From JAHDBG01 sp963922685 (GTDB taxonomy: Bacteria > Pseudomonadota > Gammaproteobacteria > Chromatiales > Chromatiaceae), in NCBI GenBank assembly GCA_963922685.1, contig CAWUJM010000033.1, positions 1-21,605 of the forward strand: a stretch of 21,605 nucleotides of DNA. The letters run 5' to 3'. The translations under genes and the position numbers were made by a program. How positions within the stretch are numbered: position 1 is the stretch's first letter; every line of letters starts with the position of its first letter. Under the pieces are notes generated by a model. The model made no database searches. It was not told the origin of the DNA and was given only the letters and a program-made list of their open reading frames with translations. This document shows, piece by piece, positions 7,959-15,591 of this stretch.

Positions 7959-9893
7959 ATGTGTGGTTTTTTTGCTGCAATGACCCGGGACAGACTGGAA
8001 TCAGGGCGTATTGATCAGGCGTTGTTACAACTCAGACACCGGGGCCCGGACGATTCCGGTATCTGGCAGTCTGCAGATCAGCGCTGGAGCATAGGGCATA
8101 CACGATTATCGATTGTCGGCCTGGATAATGGTCATCAGCCTGTACATAGTAGCGATGATCAGGTCCATATGGTGGTGAATGGAGAATTTTACGACTATCA
8201 CCGGGTATACGCAGAATTACACGCATCGGGTGCGAAATTCACAACAGATTCTGACAGCGAGATCGCACTCCATCTGTATCTGCAGTCTGGTGCGCAGGCG
8301 GCGCATCAATTGTATGGTGAGTTTTCTGTTCTGATCGCCGACCAGAAACAGGATATGATGCTGGCGATACGTGATCGGTTCGGCATCAAACCCCTCTTCT
8401 ACAGCATTATTGACGGCAATGTGTTCTTTGCCTCAGAAATCAAAGCATTACTGGCACTGGGTGTACCCGCTGTCTGGGATGCAGAATCCCTGTATGGCGA
8501 GGCATTCTGGGTTCGACCGAATGAAAATACATTATTTGCCCATATTCACGCCGTACCACCGGGATGTTACGCGATAGCAAAACGAGGTCAGATACGCATT
8601 TATCCTTACTGGGACTGGCAGTTTCCAACACACACAGCATTACAGCAGGATGATCGCAGCTTTACAGAAATATGTGAAAACTTTCGTGAGATTCTTGCCC
8701 GCAGCATAAAAAAACGCATTGTGGCAGATGTTGAAGTCGGCTGTTACCTGAGTGGTGGCATTGATTCCTGCGCTATAGCCAGCTTCGCACAACATGAAAT
8801 GTCGCGCCCGCTCAGCACATTTACCGTCGGTTTTGAGGAAAGCACGCATAATGAATCTGACATAGCGGCAGCACAGGCCAGAGCGATAGGTGCAGACCAT
8901 CAGATCATCACGGTCACTCGACAGGATATCGCTGACGCATTCAGTGAAGCGGTCTGGCATGCTGAAAATATGCTGACAAACGGCAATGCAGTCGCTAAAT
9001 TTCTGCTGAGTCGATGCGTAAAGCGTTCCGGTATCAAGGCTGTTCTGACGGGGGAGGGCGCGGATGAAATACTCGGTGGTTATCTGCCCTTCAGGCGCGA
9101 TGCAATCCTGCATGATCAAACCCTGTCAGAAGCACAAAAAGCAGCATTATTAGCAGACATGTATCGTACCAATGTGGCAACACGTGCGATTTTCATGCAG
9201 AACCAGCCGCAATCCCCCGTGTTTGATCCGGTTTCTGATCGGTTAGGCTGGTTGCCGTCCTTTTATGCTTCATATGGCGCACTTGGCCTGCGCCTGCTGC
9301 CTTTTTTACGAGATGATTTTACCCAGCGGATCAGACAGATCAACCCGTTCACTCTCCTGTTTGATCGTCTGTCGATCACGTGTTCTGACTTCAGTCAGTA
9401 TGATCGGTTTAATCAGGCACTGTATCTCAATGCCAGAACCTTTCTGCCTAATCAGATTTTAACGTTTTTAGGTGATCGTATGGAAATGGCTCACTCTGTT
9501 GAAGGTCGGCTGCCTTTTCTGGATCATGAACTCGCAGAATTTGCAGCTGCCATTCCCATCCAGATGAAAACAAATCAACTTTGTGAAAAATATATATTAC
9601 GTGAAGCCAGTAAAGACAGGGTAATACCAGAAGTTTATCGCAGACAGAAACAGCCTTTTGCAGCACCACCGATAAGACATAAAAAAGACCCTGTCATAAA
9701 TTTTTATTATGATATTTTAACATCCGTTGCAGCTGAACAGCAGCCGGTCTTCAACCCAGAAAAAGCACTGGCCACTCTGGATCATATCTCAGAATTTCCG
9801 CAGGATCAACTGATTGCAGTTGAGTCTAACATTCAGTTTATGGTATGCGCAGCGATTATGCAGGAACAATTTAACATATCAGACATCATATAG
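7959..9893 (+). CDS. asnB: Glutamine-dependent asparagine synthase family protein
   Basis: A 644-residue two-domain AsnB-type amidotransferase. The class II glutaminase domain begins with the nucleophile Cys at position 2 (MCGFF) and shows HRGPDDSGIW, HTRLSIVGLD, VNGEFYDY and SDSEIALHLY. The synthetase domain has the PPi-loop SGGIDS at residues 265-270 and GEGADEILGGY from about 365, then EGRLPFLDHELAEF. Such proteins form asparagine from aspartate, but long paralogs also amidate secondary metabolites or cell-envelope precursors; the MCGFFA opening differs from the classical MCGI. ATG 7959 is required because Cys must follow Met. Base composition becomes markedly AT-rich toward the 3' end, unlike neighbours. 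It may be co-transcribed with the upstream symporter. The gene symbol denotes family, not a proven role. Confidence 0.88.
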   Translation: MCGFFAAMTRDRLESGRIDQALLQLRHRGPDDSGIWQSADQRWSIGHTRLSIVGLDNGHQPVHSSDDQVHMVVNGEFYDYHRVYAELHASGAKFTTDSDSEIALHLYLQSGAQAAHQLYGEFSVLIADQKQDMMLAIRDRFGIKPLFYSIIDGNVFFASEIKALLALGVPAVWDAESLYGEAFWVRPNENTLFAHIHAVPPGCYAIAKRGQIRIYPYWDWQFPTHTALQQDDRSFTEICENFREILARSIKKRIVADVEVGCYLSGGIDSCAIASFAQHEMSRPLSTFTVGFEESTHNESDIAAAQARAIGADHQIITVTRQDIADAFSEAVWHAENMLTNGNAVAKFLLSRCVKRSGIKAVLTGEGADEILGGYLPFRRDAILHDQTLSEAQKAALLADMYRTNVATRAIFMQNQPQSPVFDPVSDRLGWLPSFYASYGALGLRLLPFLRDDFTQRIRQINPFTLLFDRLSITCSDFSQYDRFNQALYLNARTFLPNQILTFLGDRMEMAHSVEGRLPFLDHELAEFAAAIPIQMKTNQLCEKYILREASKDRVIPEVYRRQKQPFAAPPIRHKKDPVINFYYDILTSVAAEQQPVFNPEKALATLDHISEFPQDQLIAVESNIQFMVCAAIMQEQFNISDII

Positions 9894-9903
9894 CCGCAGC
9901 TTA

Positions 9904-9932
9904 TTGACATTTACGTGAGCAACACATTTAAC
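9904..9932 (+). promoter_or_regulatory. Candidate sigma-70 promoter of the antitoxin-toxin pair
   Basis: A perfect -35 box TTGACA (9904-9909) is followed, after 17 bases, by TTTAAC (9927-9932), which matches the -10 consensus at four of six positions. It lies 10 bases past the asparagine-synthase stop and would start transcription near 9940, ahead of the antitoxin gene. The region is AT-rich, so a chance match is possible. Confidence 0.35.
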
Positions 9933-9951
9933 CCACTACCCATTAAATTAA

Positions 9952-9985
9952 CCAGGCATGCTTAATACAGCCTGGGCACTTTTTT
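9952..9985 (+). terminator. Stem-loop with T-run between asnB and the antitoxin
   Basis: CCAGGC (9952-9957) pairs perfectly with GCCTGG (9970-9975) across a 12-base loop, and a run of six T follows at 9980-9985 after GCAC. The short stem and 4-base offset make it a weak intrinsic terminator, most simply for the asparagine-synthase transcript. If the upstream candidate promoter is real, the structure would sit in the antitoxin leader, just before its GAGG ribosome site. Confidence 0.4.
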
Positions 9986-9995
9986 GAGGCTTCCC

Positions 9996-10241
9996 ATGCC
10001 TGCCACCGCCAGTATTTCTGCCAACATTCCGCAAGAACTTTTTTCCATGCTCACGACTGTTGCCAGAACTGAGGAGAGATCTAAAAGCTATTATATTCGT
10101 AAGGGACTCGAAACCTTCCTCCAGCAGCGCCTCGAAGACTTAGAAGACTATCAGGATGCCAGGAAAGCCCATGACGAGTTCGTCGCTTCCGGAGAAGAAG
10201 GCGTGCCGTTTGAAGCAATGAAAAAAGAACTCAATCTCTGA
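9996..10241 (+). CDS. Ribbon-helix-helix antitoxin (CopG/ParD/RelB-like)
   Basis: An 81-residue protein with a ribbon-helix-helix N-terminus: ASISANIPQELFSMLTTVAR forms the strand and first helix, and RSKSYYIRKGLETFLQQRLED the second helix. An acidic C-terminal tail (EDYQDARKAHDEF..GEEGVPF) is of the kind that wraps a partner toxin. Such antitoxins bind their own operator as dimers and neutralise RelE/ParE toxins. ATG 9996 is preferred over upstream TTG 9984 because GAGG at 9986-9989 is 6 bases from it. A RelE-like reading frame begins 4 bases after the stop, the standard antitoxin-toxin order, but it is truncated. The antitoxin itself appears intact. Composition is AT-rich compared with nrdA, suggesting acquired DNA. 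Confidence 0.82.
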   Translation: MPATASISANIPQELFSMLTTVARTEERSKSYYIRKGLETFLQQRLEDLEDYQDARKAHDEFVASGEEGVPFEAMKKELNL

Positions 10242-10245
10242 AACA

Positions 10246-10407
10246 ATGTATACCATTTTTTTTGAAAAGCAGGCAAAAAAACAGTTTTATGCACTTGATC
10301 GTACAATTCAGAAAAAATTGACTAAAGCGATTGATGAAAAACTCGCAATACATCCGGACATATACCTTATTCCTCAGCAATACATTCAGCCCACTACCGT
10401 TTCCTGA
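10246..10407 (+). pseudogene. RelE/ParE-like toxin, C-terminally truncated
   Basis: A 53-residue frame begins at ATG 10246, 4 bases after the antitoxin stop. It reads MYTIFFEKQAKKQFYALD, then RTIQKKLTKAIDEKLAIHP, the N-terminal strand and two helices of RelE-family toxins. Family members run to about 85-90 residues, with a core of LxGxLxGxxxFRVGDYRxxY carrying the active-site or fold-defining residues. Here, after HPDIYLIP, the sequence departs into QQYIQPTTVS and stops; neither of the other two plus frames up to nrdA carries the missing core. The toxin is therefore probably dead, cut by a deletion whose other edge is close to the nrdA start. Too short and degenerate to assign to a named toxin. 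Confidence 0.7.
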
Positions 10408-10439
10408 ATCGCAATCTTCCCACCGGATATACCTTTTCC

Positions 10440-13298
10440 ATGCCGAACGACCTATTGCACACTGAGCCAGCTCAGGCCTCTGATCCTGCCACCGACCTGA
10501 CAGCCCATGCGCCAGGTGAATTGCACGTGATGCGTCGCAATGGCAAAGTGACCCACTTTGATGCATCCAAGATCAATGTGGCAATGGCCAAGGCATTTCT
10601 GGCTGTTGAAGGTGATTCAGCGACTGCCTCCAGCCGGGTGCATGACACAGTTGCCACACTCACAGAACAGGTGGTCGCTGTACTGCACCGACGCAACCCG
10701 ACTGGTGGCATGGTGCATATTGAACAGATTCAGGATCAGGTTGAGCTGGCCCTGATGCGCCAGGGCGAACATAAGGTTGCCCGGGCTTATGTACTGTATC
10801 GCGAGGAACGAGCACGCGAACGGGCTAAGGCTGCCGCTGCACCGCCGGTTGAGCCGGAACTGCGGGTCACCCTGGCTGATGGTCGCATACAGCCACTGGA
10901 TAAGGCACAACTGACGACCCTGGTGACCGAGGCCTGCGCCGGGCTGGATACCGTGCAGGCCGATCTGATTCTGCAGGATACTTGTCGTAATCTGTTCGAT
11001 GGTGTGCGGGCTGAGGATGTGGATAAGACACTGGTGATGAGTGCCCGGGCGCTGATTGAGCAGGAGCCGGATTATTCGTATGTCGCTGCACGCCTGTTGC
11101 TGAACGATCTGCGCCATGAGGCCTGTGGCTTTCTGCAGCTGCGTCAGCCGGTGCACAGCCAGGCAGCTATGGCTGAGGTGTATGCCGATTATTTTCAGGT
11201 GTATATACAGCGCGCGATTGCGCTGGAGCTGTTAGATCCGCAGTTGGCCACCTTCGATCTGGCGTTGCTGGGTAATGCCCTGTTGGCAGAACGCGATCTG
11301 CAGTTTACCTATCTCGGTCTGCAGACCCTGTATGACCGTTATTTCATCCATGCGGATGGCGTGCGGTTTGAACTGCCGCAGGTATTCTTTATGCGGGTGG
11401 CGATGGGGCTTGCTCTGCACGAGACCGAACGTGAGGCCCGTGCGCTGGAGTTTTACCGGTTGCTCTCCAGCTTCGACTTTATGAGTTCCACGCCGACCCT
11501 GTTCAATTCAGGAACCTTGCGTCCGCAATTATCCAGTTGTTACCTCACCACGGTTCCGGACGACCTGAGTGGGATCTATGGTTCTATCAAGGATAATGCA
11601 TTATTGTCCAAGTTTGCCGGCGGTCTCGGCAATGACTGGTCACGGGTGCGTGGTATGGGTGCCCGTATTAAGGGTACCAATGGCAAATCACAAGGTGTGG
11701 TGCCGTTTCTGAAGGTTGCGAACGATACGGCGGTGGCAGTCAATCAGGGCGGGAAGCGTAAGGGTGCAGTGTGTGCTTATCTGGAGACCTGGCACATCGA
11801 TCTGGAAGAATTTCTGGAATTACGCAAAAATACCGGGGATGACCGGCGGCGCACTCATGATATGAACACCGCAAACTGGGTACCCGACCTGTTTATGCGG
11901 CGGGTTGCTGAAGATGGTGACTGGACGCTGTTTTCGCCGGATGAAACGCCCGATCTGCATGAACTGAGCGGTCAGGCGTTCAATCAGGCGTATCAGCAAT
12001 ATGAAGCGGCAGCTGCCCGTGGCGAACTACGTACCAGCAAACAGGTGAAGGCTCAGGCCTTGTGGCGCCGGATGCTGGGGATGTTATTTGAAACCGGCCA
12101 TCCCTGGATCACCTTCAAAGATCCGTGTAATCTGCGCTATACCAATCAGCATGTTGGAGTGGTCCATTCGTCCAACCTGTGTACCGAAATCACGCTGCAC
12201 AACAATGATGACGAAATTGCGGTCTGTAATCTGGGTTCCGTCAATCTGGCAGCCCATGTTGATTCGGTACACGGTCTGGATCAGGCGAAGCTGCAACGTA
12301 CGATCAACACCGCGATGCGGATGCTGGATAATGTGATTGATTACAATTATTACAGTGTGCCGCAGGCTGCTCATTCCAATCAGCAGCATCGCCCGGTCGG
12401 TCTCGGCATCATGGGTTTTCAGGATGCGCTGTACAAGCTGCGTCTGCCGTATGCTGGTGAGGCGGCGGTGGCCTTTGCTGATCGCAGCATGGAGGCGGTC
12501 AGCTATTATGCGATACGGGCCTCGACCGATCTGGCGGCAGAGCGTGGCACCTACCAGACCTTTCCCGGCTCATTATGGAGCCAAGGCATCCTGCCATACG
12601 ATTCCATCCGTCGTCTGGCGGCAGAACGCGGCGATTACCTGCAGGTGGATGACACTCAGACGCTGGACTGGGACAGCCTGCGCGAACGCGTCCGGCAGGT
12701 CGGGATGCGCAACTCGAATACCCTGGCGATAGCACCGACTGCGACCATTTCCAACATTTGCGGGGTCAGTCAGTCAATTGAGCCGACTTATCAGAACCTG
12801 TTTGTCAAATCGAACCTGTCGGGTGAATTTACGGTCATAAACCCGTATCTGGTACAGGATCTCAGGGTTCGTGGCCTGTGGGATCAGGTGATGGTGAATG
12901 ACCTGAAATATTACGATGGTTCAGTCCAGGCAATTGAACGTATGCCGGACGATCTGAAACAATTGTATGCAACCGCATTCGAGATAGATCCACGCTGGCT
13001 GGTTGAGGCTGCCTCGCGTCGCCAGAAATGGATTGATCAGTCACAAAGTCTGAATCTGTATATGGCAGAACCTTCCGGGACTAAACTGGATAACCTGTAT
13101 AAGCTGGCTTGGGTACGTGGACTGAAAACGACCTATTATCTGCGTTCCATGGGTGCGACTCATGTGGAAAAATCGACCATGGCCAGCGGCCAAGCGAATC
13201 AGCTGAGCGCGGTTGGTGGCACTTATGGCACAACATCCGGTACTGCAGCTCCGGCAGTGTGCAGCCTGCTGGATCCGGATTGCGAGGCCTGCCAATAG
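10440..13298 (+). CDS. nrdA: Class Ia ribonucleoside-diphosphate reductase, alpha subunit
   Basis: A 952-residue catalytic subunit reducing ribonucleoside diphosphates to deoxy forms, the committed step of DNA precursor synthesis. It has two N-terminal ATP-cone domains (about 28-120 with MRRNGKVTHFDASKI, and about 143-235), an allosteric layout like Pseudomonas NrdA. Active-site residues are recognisable: C367 in LSSCYLTT; N579, C581 and E583 in SSNLCTEI; and C596 in AVCNLGS, the cysteine that pairs with C367. The Tyr-Tyr of KTTYYLRSMG belongs to the radical path. The C-terminal redox pair is C948 and C951 of CEACQ. ATG 10440 matches homologous N-termini though no strong ribosome site precedes it. 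The partner nrdB, normally next, is absent; mreC follows instead. Confidence 0.97.
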   Translation: MPNDLLHTEPAQASDPATDLTAHAPGELHVMRRNGKVTHFDASKINVAMAKAFLAVEGDSATASSRVHDTVATLTEQVVAVLHRRNPTGGMVHIEQIQDQVELALMRQGEHKVARAYVLYREERARERAKAAAAPPVEPELRVTLADGRIQPLDKAQLTTLVTEACAGLDTVQADLILQDTCRNLFDGVRAEDVDKTLVMSARALIEQEPDYSYVAARLLLNDLRHEACGFLQLRQPVHSQAAMAEVYADYFQVYIQRAIALELLDPQLATFDLALLGNALLAERDLQFTYLGLQTLYDRYFIHADGVRFELPQVFFMRVAMGLALHETEREARALEFYRLLSSFDFMSSTPTLFNSGTLRPQLSSCYLTTVPDDLSGIYGSIKDNALLSKFAGGLGNDWSRVRGMGARIKGTNGKSQGVVPFLKVANDTAVAVNQGGKRKGAVCAYLETWHIDLEEFLELRKNTGDDRRRTHDMNTANWVPDLFMRRVAEDGDWTLFSPDETPDLHELSGQAFNQAYQQYEAAAARGELRTSKQVKAQALWRRMLGMLFETGHPWITFKDPCNLRYTNQHVGVVHSSNLCTEITLHNNDDEIAVCNLGSVNLAAHVDSVHGLDQAKLQRTINTAMRMLDNVIDYNYYSVPQAAHSNQQHRPVGLGIMGFQDALYKLRLPYAGEAAVAFADRSMEAVSYYAIRASTDLAAERGTYQTFPGSLWSQGILPYDSIRRLAAERGDYLQVDDTQTLDWDSLRERVRQVGMRNSNTLAIAPTATISNICGVSQSIEPTYQNLFVKSNLSGEFTVINPYLVQDLRVRGLWDQVMVNDLKYYDGSVQAIERMPDDLKQLYATAFEIDPRWLVEAASRRQKWIDQSQSLNLYMAEPSGTKLDNLYKLAWVRGLKTTYYLRSMGATHVEKSTMASGQANQLSAVGGTYGTTSGTAAPAVCSLLDPDCEACQ

Positions 13299-13320
13299 AG
13301 CAATCCGGGCCAATTAACTG

Positions 13321-13336
13321 AAGGGTAATCACGATT
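13321..13336 (+). promoter_or_regulatory. Ribosome site and non-standard start region of mreC
   Basis: AAGGG (13321-13325) is a good Shine-Dalgarno match. In the mreC frame it is followed by ATC (13328), ACG (13331) and ATT (13334), then the codons for KPLFSAG. MreC proteins usually begin MKPLF or MIKPLF, so initiation at ATT 13334 (8 bases from AAGGG), or at ACG 13331 in place of an ancestral ATG, fits both the ribosome site and the homology. No ATG, GTG or TTG lies in frame between the TGA at 13319 and ATG 13385. Confidence 0.6.
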
Positions 13337-14182
13337 AAACCCCTGTTTTCTGCTGGCGCACCACGTGCGCTGCAACTATTCTGTATGGTATGCCTCAGTG
13401 TGGCACTGATGGTGTGGGATTATCAGTATCCCCAGCTGCAGCAGGCCCGTGCGGCGCTGACCGTACTGGTCTCTCCGCTGCGTTTTATCGCCGGACTCCC
13501 GGTCACCGTCAGTCTGAATGCGCAGGACTGGTTCATGACCCGGCACCAGCTGCAGGATGAAAATACCACCCTGCGTCAGCATAATCTGCAGTTACAGGCG
13601 AAGCTGCAGAAATACACCGCGCTGCAGGCAGAAAATCTGCGTCTGCGCGAATTGTTAGATTCATCCGGCACGTTGTTAAACGAGCGTATGCTGATTGCGC
13701 AGTTGTCTGCGATTGATCTGGATCCGCATCAGCAACAAGTCCTGATCAACAAGGGGACGCAGGATGGTGTGTTTGTTGGTCAGGCCGTGTTGGATGCGGC
13801 GGCAGTCATGGGACAGGTCAGACAGGTTACGCCTTTTGCTGCCACTGTGTTGCTGATCACTGATGCGGACCACGCCTTCCCGGTGCAGGTCGTGCGCAAT
13901 GGTCTGCGTACGATTGCGGTTGGCACCGGGCGAATTGACGCGCTGGAACTGCCTTATCTGCCGGATCATACCGATATCCGGGTGGGCGATCAGCTGGTGA
14001 CATCTGGCCTGGGCGGGACCTTTCCGGCGGGATATCCGGTGGCGACTATTACGCAGATAGACCGGCAGCCGAACCAGATGTTTTCCTACATTGAAGCCAG
14101 GCCGCTGGCCTATCTGGATCGCAGCCGTGAAGTCCTGCTGGTGTGGGAAAATAAACCGGTGCTGGCACAACACACACCATGA
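13334..14182 (+). CDS. mreC: Rod shape-determining protein MreC
   Basis: MreC is an inner-membrane bitopic scaffold of the elongasome, linking MreB, MreD and the RodA/PBP2 synthases. The product has a short cytoplasmic N-terminus (KPLFSAGAPRA), one membrane helix (about LQLFCMVCLSVALMVW), a coiled coil (about residues 75-112, DENTTLRQHNLQLQAKLQ then ENLRLRELL), and the periplasmic beta-domains with INKGTQDGVFVGQAVLD, VTPFAATVLLITD and a closing VTSGLGGTFPAGYPVATI. Starting at ATT 13334 gives 282 residues; the first ATG (13385) would remove the cytoplasmic part and half of the membrane helix. Its TGA overlaps the mreD ATG. mreB, which normally precedes mreC, is replaced here by nrdA. Confidence 0.93.
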   Translation: MKPLFSAGAPRALQLFCMVCLSVALMVWDYQYPQLQQARAALTVLVSPLRFIAGLPVTVSLNAQDWFMTRHQLQDENTTLRQHNLQLQAKLQKYTALQAENLRLRELLDSSGTLLNERMLIAQLSAIDLDPHQQQVLINKGTQDGVFVGQAVLDAAAVMGQVRQVTPFAATVLLITDADHAFPVQVVRNGLRTIAVGTGRIDALELPYLPDHTDIRVGDQLVTSGLGGTFPAGYPVATITQIDRQPNQMFSYIEARPLAYLDRSREVLLVWENKPVLAQHTP

Positions 14183-14658
14183 AGCCATCCGGCCTGCTGC
14201 TGATCTGGCTTACCCTGTTGTCGGCACTGATCTTAACGATAGTCCCTCTGCCGGAATGGATACGACCTTATCGACCGGAATGGGTCAGCCTGGTCCTGAT
14301 TTACTGGTGCATGGCATTGCCGGACCGGGTTGGTATCGGTACCGGTTTCAGTCTGGGGATACTGCTCGACAGCCTGACAGGTACTCTGTTTGGCCAACAT
14401 GCACTCAGCCTCAGTCTACTGGCCTATCTGAGTCAGGTCTTTCATACACAGTTACGTATGATGTCACTGGTACAGCAGGCCTGCGCTGTGTTATTGCTGC
14501 TTTCAGTGGGTCATATCCTGAACCAACTGATTACCGGTGCCATGTCCCGTCTGTCGTTTGCACCGGGCTACTGGTGGATACCGCTCATCAGTGCCCTGCT
14601 ATGGCCATGGATATTTGCGACGCTGCGTGATTTGCGGCGTCGTTACTGCATCCGGTAG
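14179..14658 (+). CDS. mreD: Rod shape-determining protein MreD
   Basis: A 159-residue polytopic membrane protein with about five or six hydrophobic segments. The gammaproteobacterial MreD signature is clear: PLPEWIRPYRPEWVSLVLIY, then ALPDRVGIGTGFSLGILLDSL and LFGQHALSLSLLAYL. MreD partners MreC in the elongasome that directs lateral wall synthesis. It starts within the mreC stop codon (ATGA overlap), with no separate ribosome site visible, so its translation probably depends on mreC. It is the last gene of the plus-strand series; era converges on it with 39 bases between the two stops, in which I see no strong terminator hairpin. Confidence 0.94.
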   Translation: MKPSGLLLIWLTLLSALILTIVPLPEWIRPYRPEWVSLVLIYWCMALPDRVGIGTGFSLGILLDSLTGTLFGQHALSLSLLAYLSQVFHTQLRMMSLVQQACAVLLLLSVGHILNQLITGAMSRLSFAPGYWWIPLISALLWPWIFATLRDLRRRYCIR

Positions 14659-14697
14659 CAGCAGCCTGCGATTCAGACTGATGTGAGCCAGACTATT

Positions 14698-15591
14698 TCA
14701 CGCGGTATAACCGAGTTGAGCAAGGCTGTGTTCGTCATCGGACCAGCTGTGTCGGACCTTAATCCAGACCTGCAGATGGACACGAGTTGCAAAAAACTGA
14801 CACATCTGCTGGCGGGCGGCACTTGCGGTTGCTTTCAGTGTCTGGCCTTGTCTTCCGAGCAGAATCGCGCGCTGGCTCTCGCGTTCTGCCCAGATGATCG
14901 CATGAATGCGATAGCGATCCGGTTCGGCGACGAATTGTTCTATCTCAACGCTGATGGCATACGGTAGTTCCTGGTGATAGCGTCGGGTGATCTGTTCGCG
15001 TAACAGCTCGGCAGCAAAAAAGCGTTCGGGCCGGTCTGTGATCTGTTCCGGTGGAAACAGTGGCTCGCTATGCGGCAGCTGTTGTTCTATGCTGGTTGCT
15101 AAGGTGTCAATCTGGGTGCCGGTGCGTGCTGAGACTGGCAGTATTGCCGCAAAGTCATGCCGGTCAGCCAGTTGCTGCAGGAAGGGTAGCAGGGCGGTTT
15201 TGTCAGGTACCCGGTCTATTTTATTGACTGCGGCGAGACAGGGCCGCCGACTTGTACGGATTCTGTTCAGTACCAGTTCATCTTCATCCTGCCACTGACG
15301 TGCCTGACATATGAATACGATCAGGTTGACATCATGTAGTGCGGTTTGTGCGGTCTGGTTCAGGTAGTGGCTGAGTGCCTTGCCCCGGCTGCGATGGATG
15401 CCAGGTGTGTCGATATAGACGACCTGTGCCTGATCTGTACTTCTGATGCCGAGGATTCGGTGTCGGGTGGTTTGTGGCTTGTGTGAGGTGATAGCGAGCT
15501 TCTGCCCGGTCAGGCGGTTGAGCAGGGTCGATTTGCCGACATTCGGGCGACCTGTCAGAGCGACATAGCCGCTGCGATAAATGGCGGTCAC
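14698..15591 (-). CDS. era: GTPase Era
   Basis: A 297-residue Era, an essential GTPase that binds the 3' end of 16S rRNA and checks 30S maturation. G1 is GRPNVGKST (14-22), the switch region has KPQTTRHRILGI, G3 is DTPG (61-64) and G4 is NKID (123-126). The C-terminal KH domain reads ILLGRQGQTLKATASAAR, and the closing WIKVRHSWSDDEHSLAQLGY is diagnostic of Era. It starts at GTG (15591-15589), overlapping the rnc stop (GTGA), so translation is coupled. Gene order lepB-rnc-era is the classic arrangement and ties Era to rRNA processing by RNase III. Confidence 0.97.
   Translation of the reverse strand: MTAIYRSGYVALTGRPNVGKSTLLNRLTGQKLAITSHKPQTTRHRILGIRSTDQAQVVYIDTPGIHRSRGKALSHYLNQTAQTALHDVNLIVFICQARQWQDEDELVLNRIRTSRRPCLAAVNKIDRVPDKTALLPFLQQLADRHDFAAILPVSARTGTQIDTLATSIEQQLPHSEPLFPPEQITDRPERFFAAELLREQITRRYHQELPYAISVEIEQFVAEPDRYRIHAIIWAERESQRAILLGRQGQTLKATASAARQQMCQFFATRVHLQVWIKVRHSWSDDEHSLAQLGYTA

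Noticed and set aside
8640..9119. Long antisense open frame within the asparagine-synthase gene (159 codons)
   Set aside because: No family resemblance; it mirrors the codon pattern of the real gene on the other strand.
14659..14697. Terminator between convergent mreD and era
   Set aside because: The 39-base gap contains no convincing stem with a T-run in either direction.
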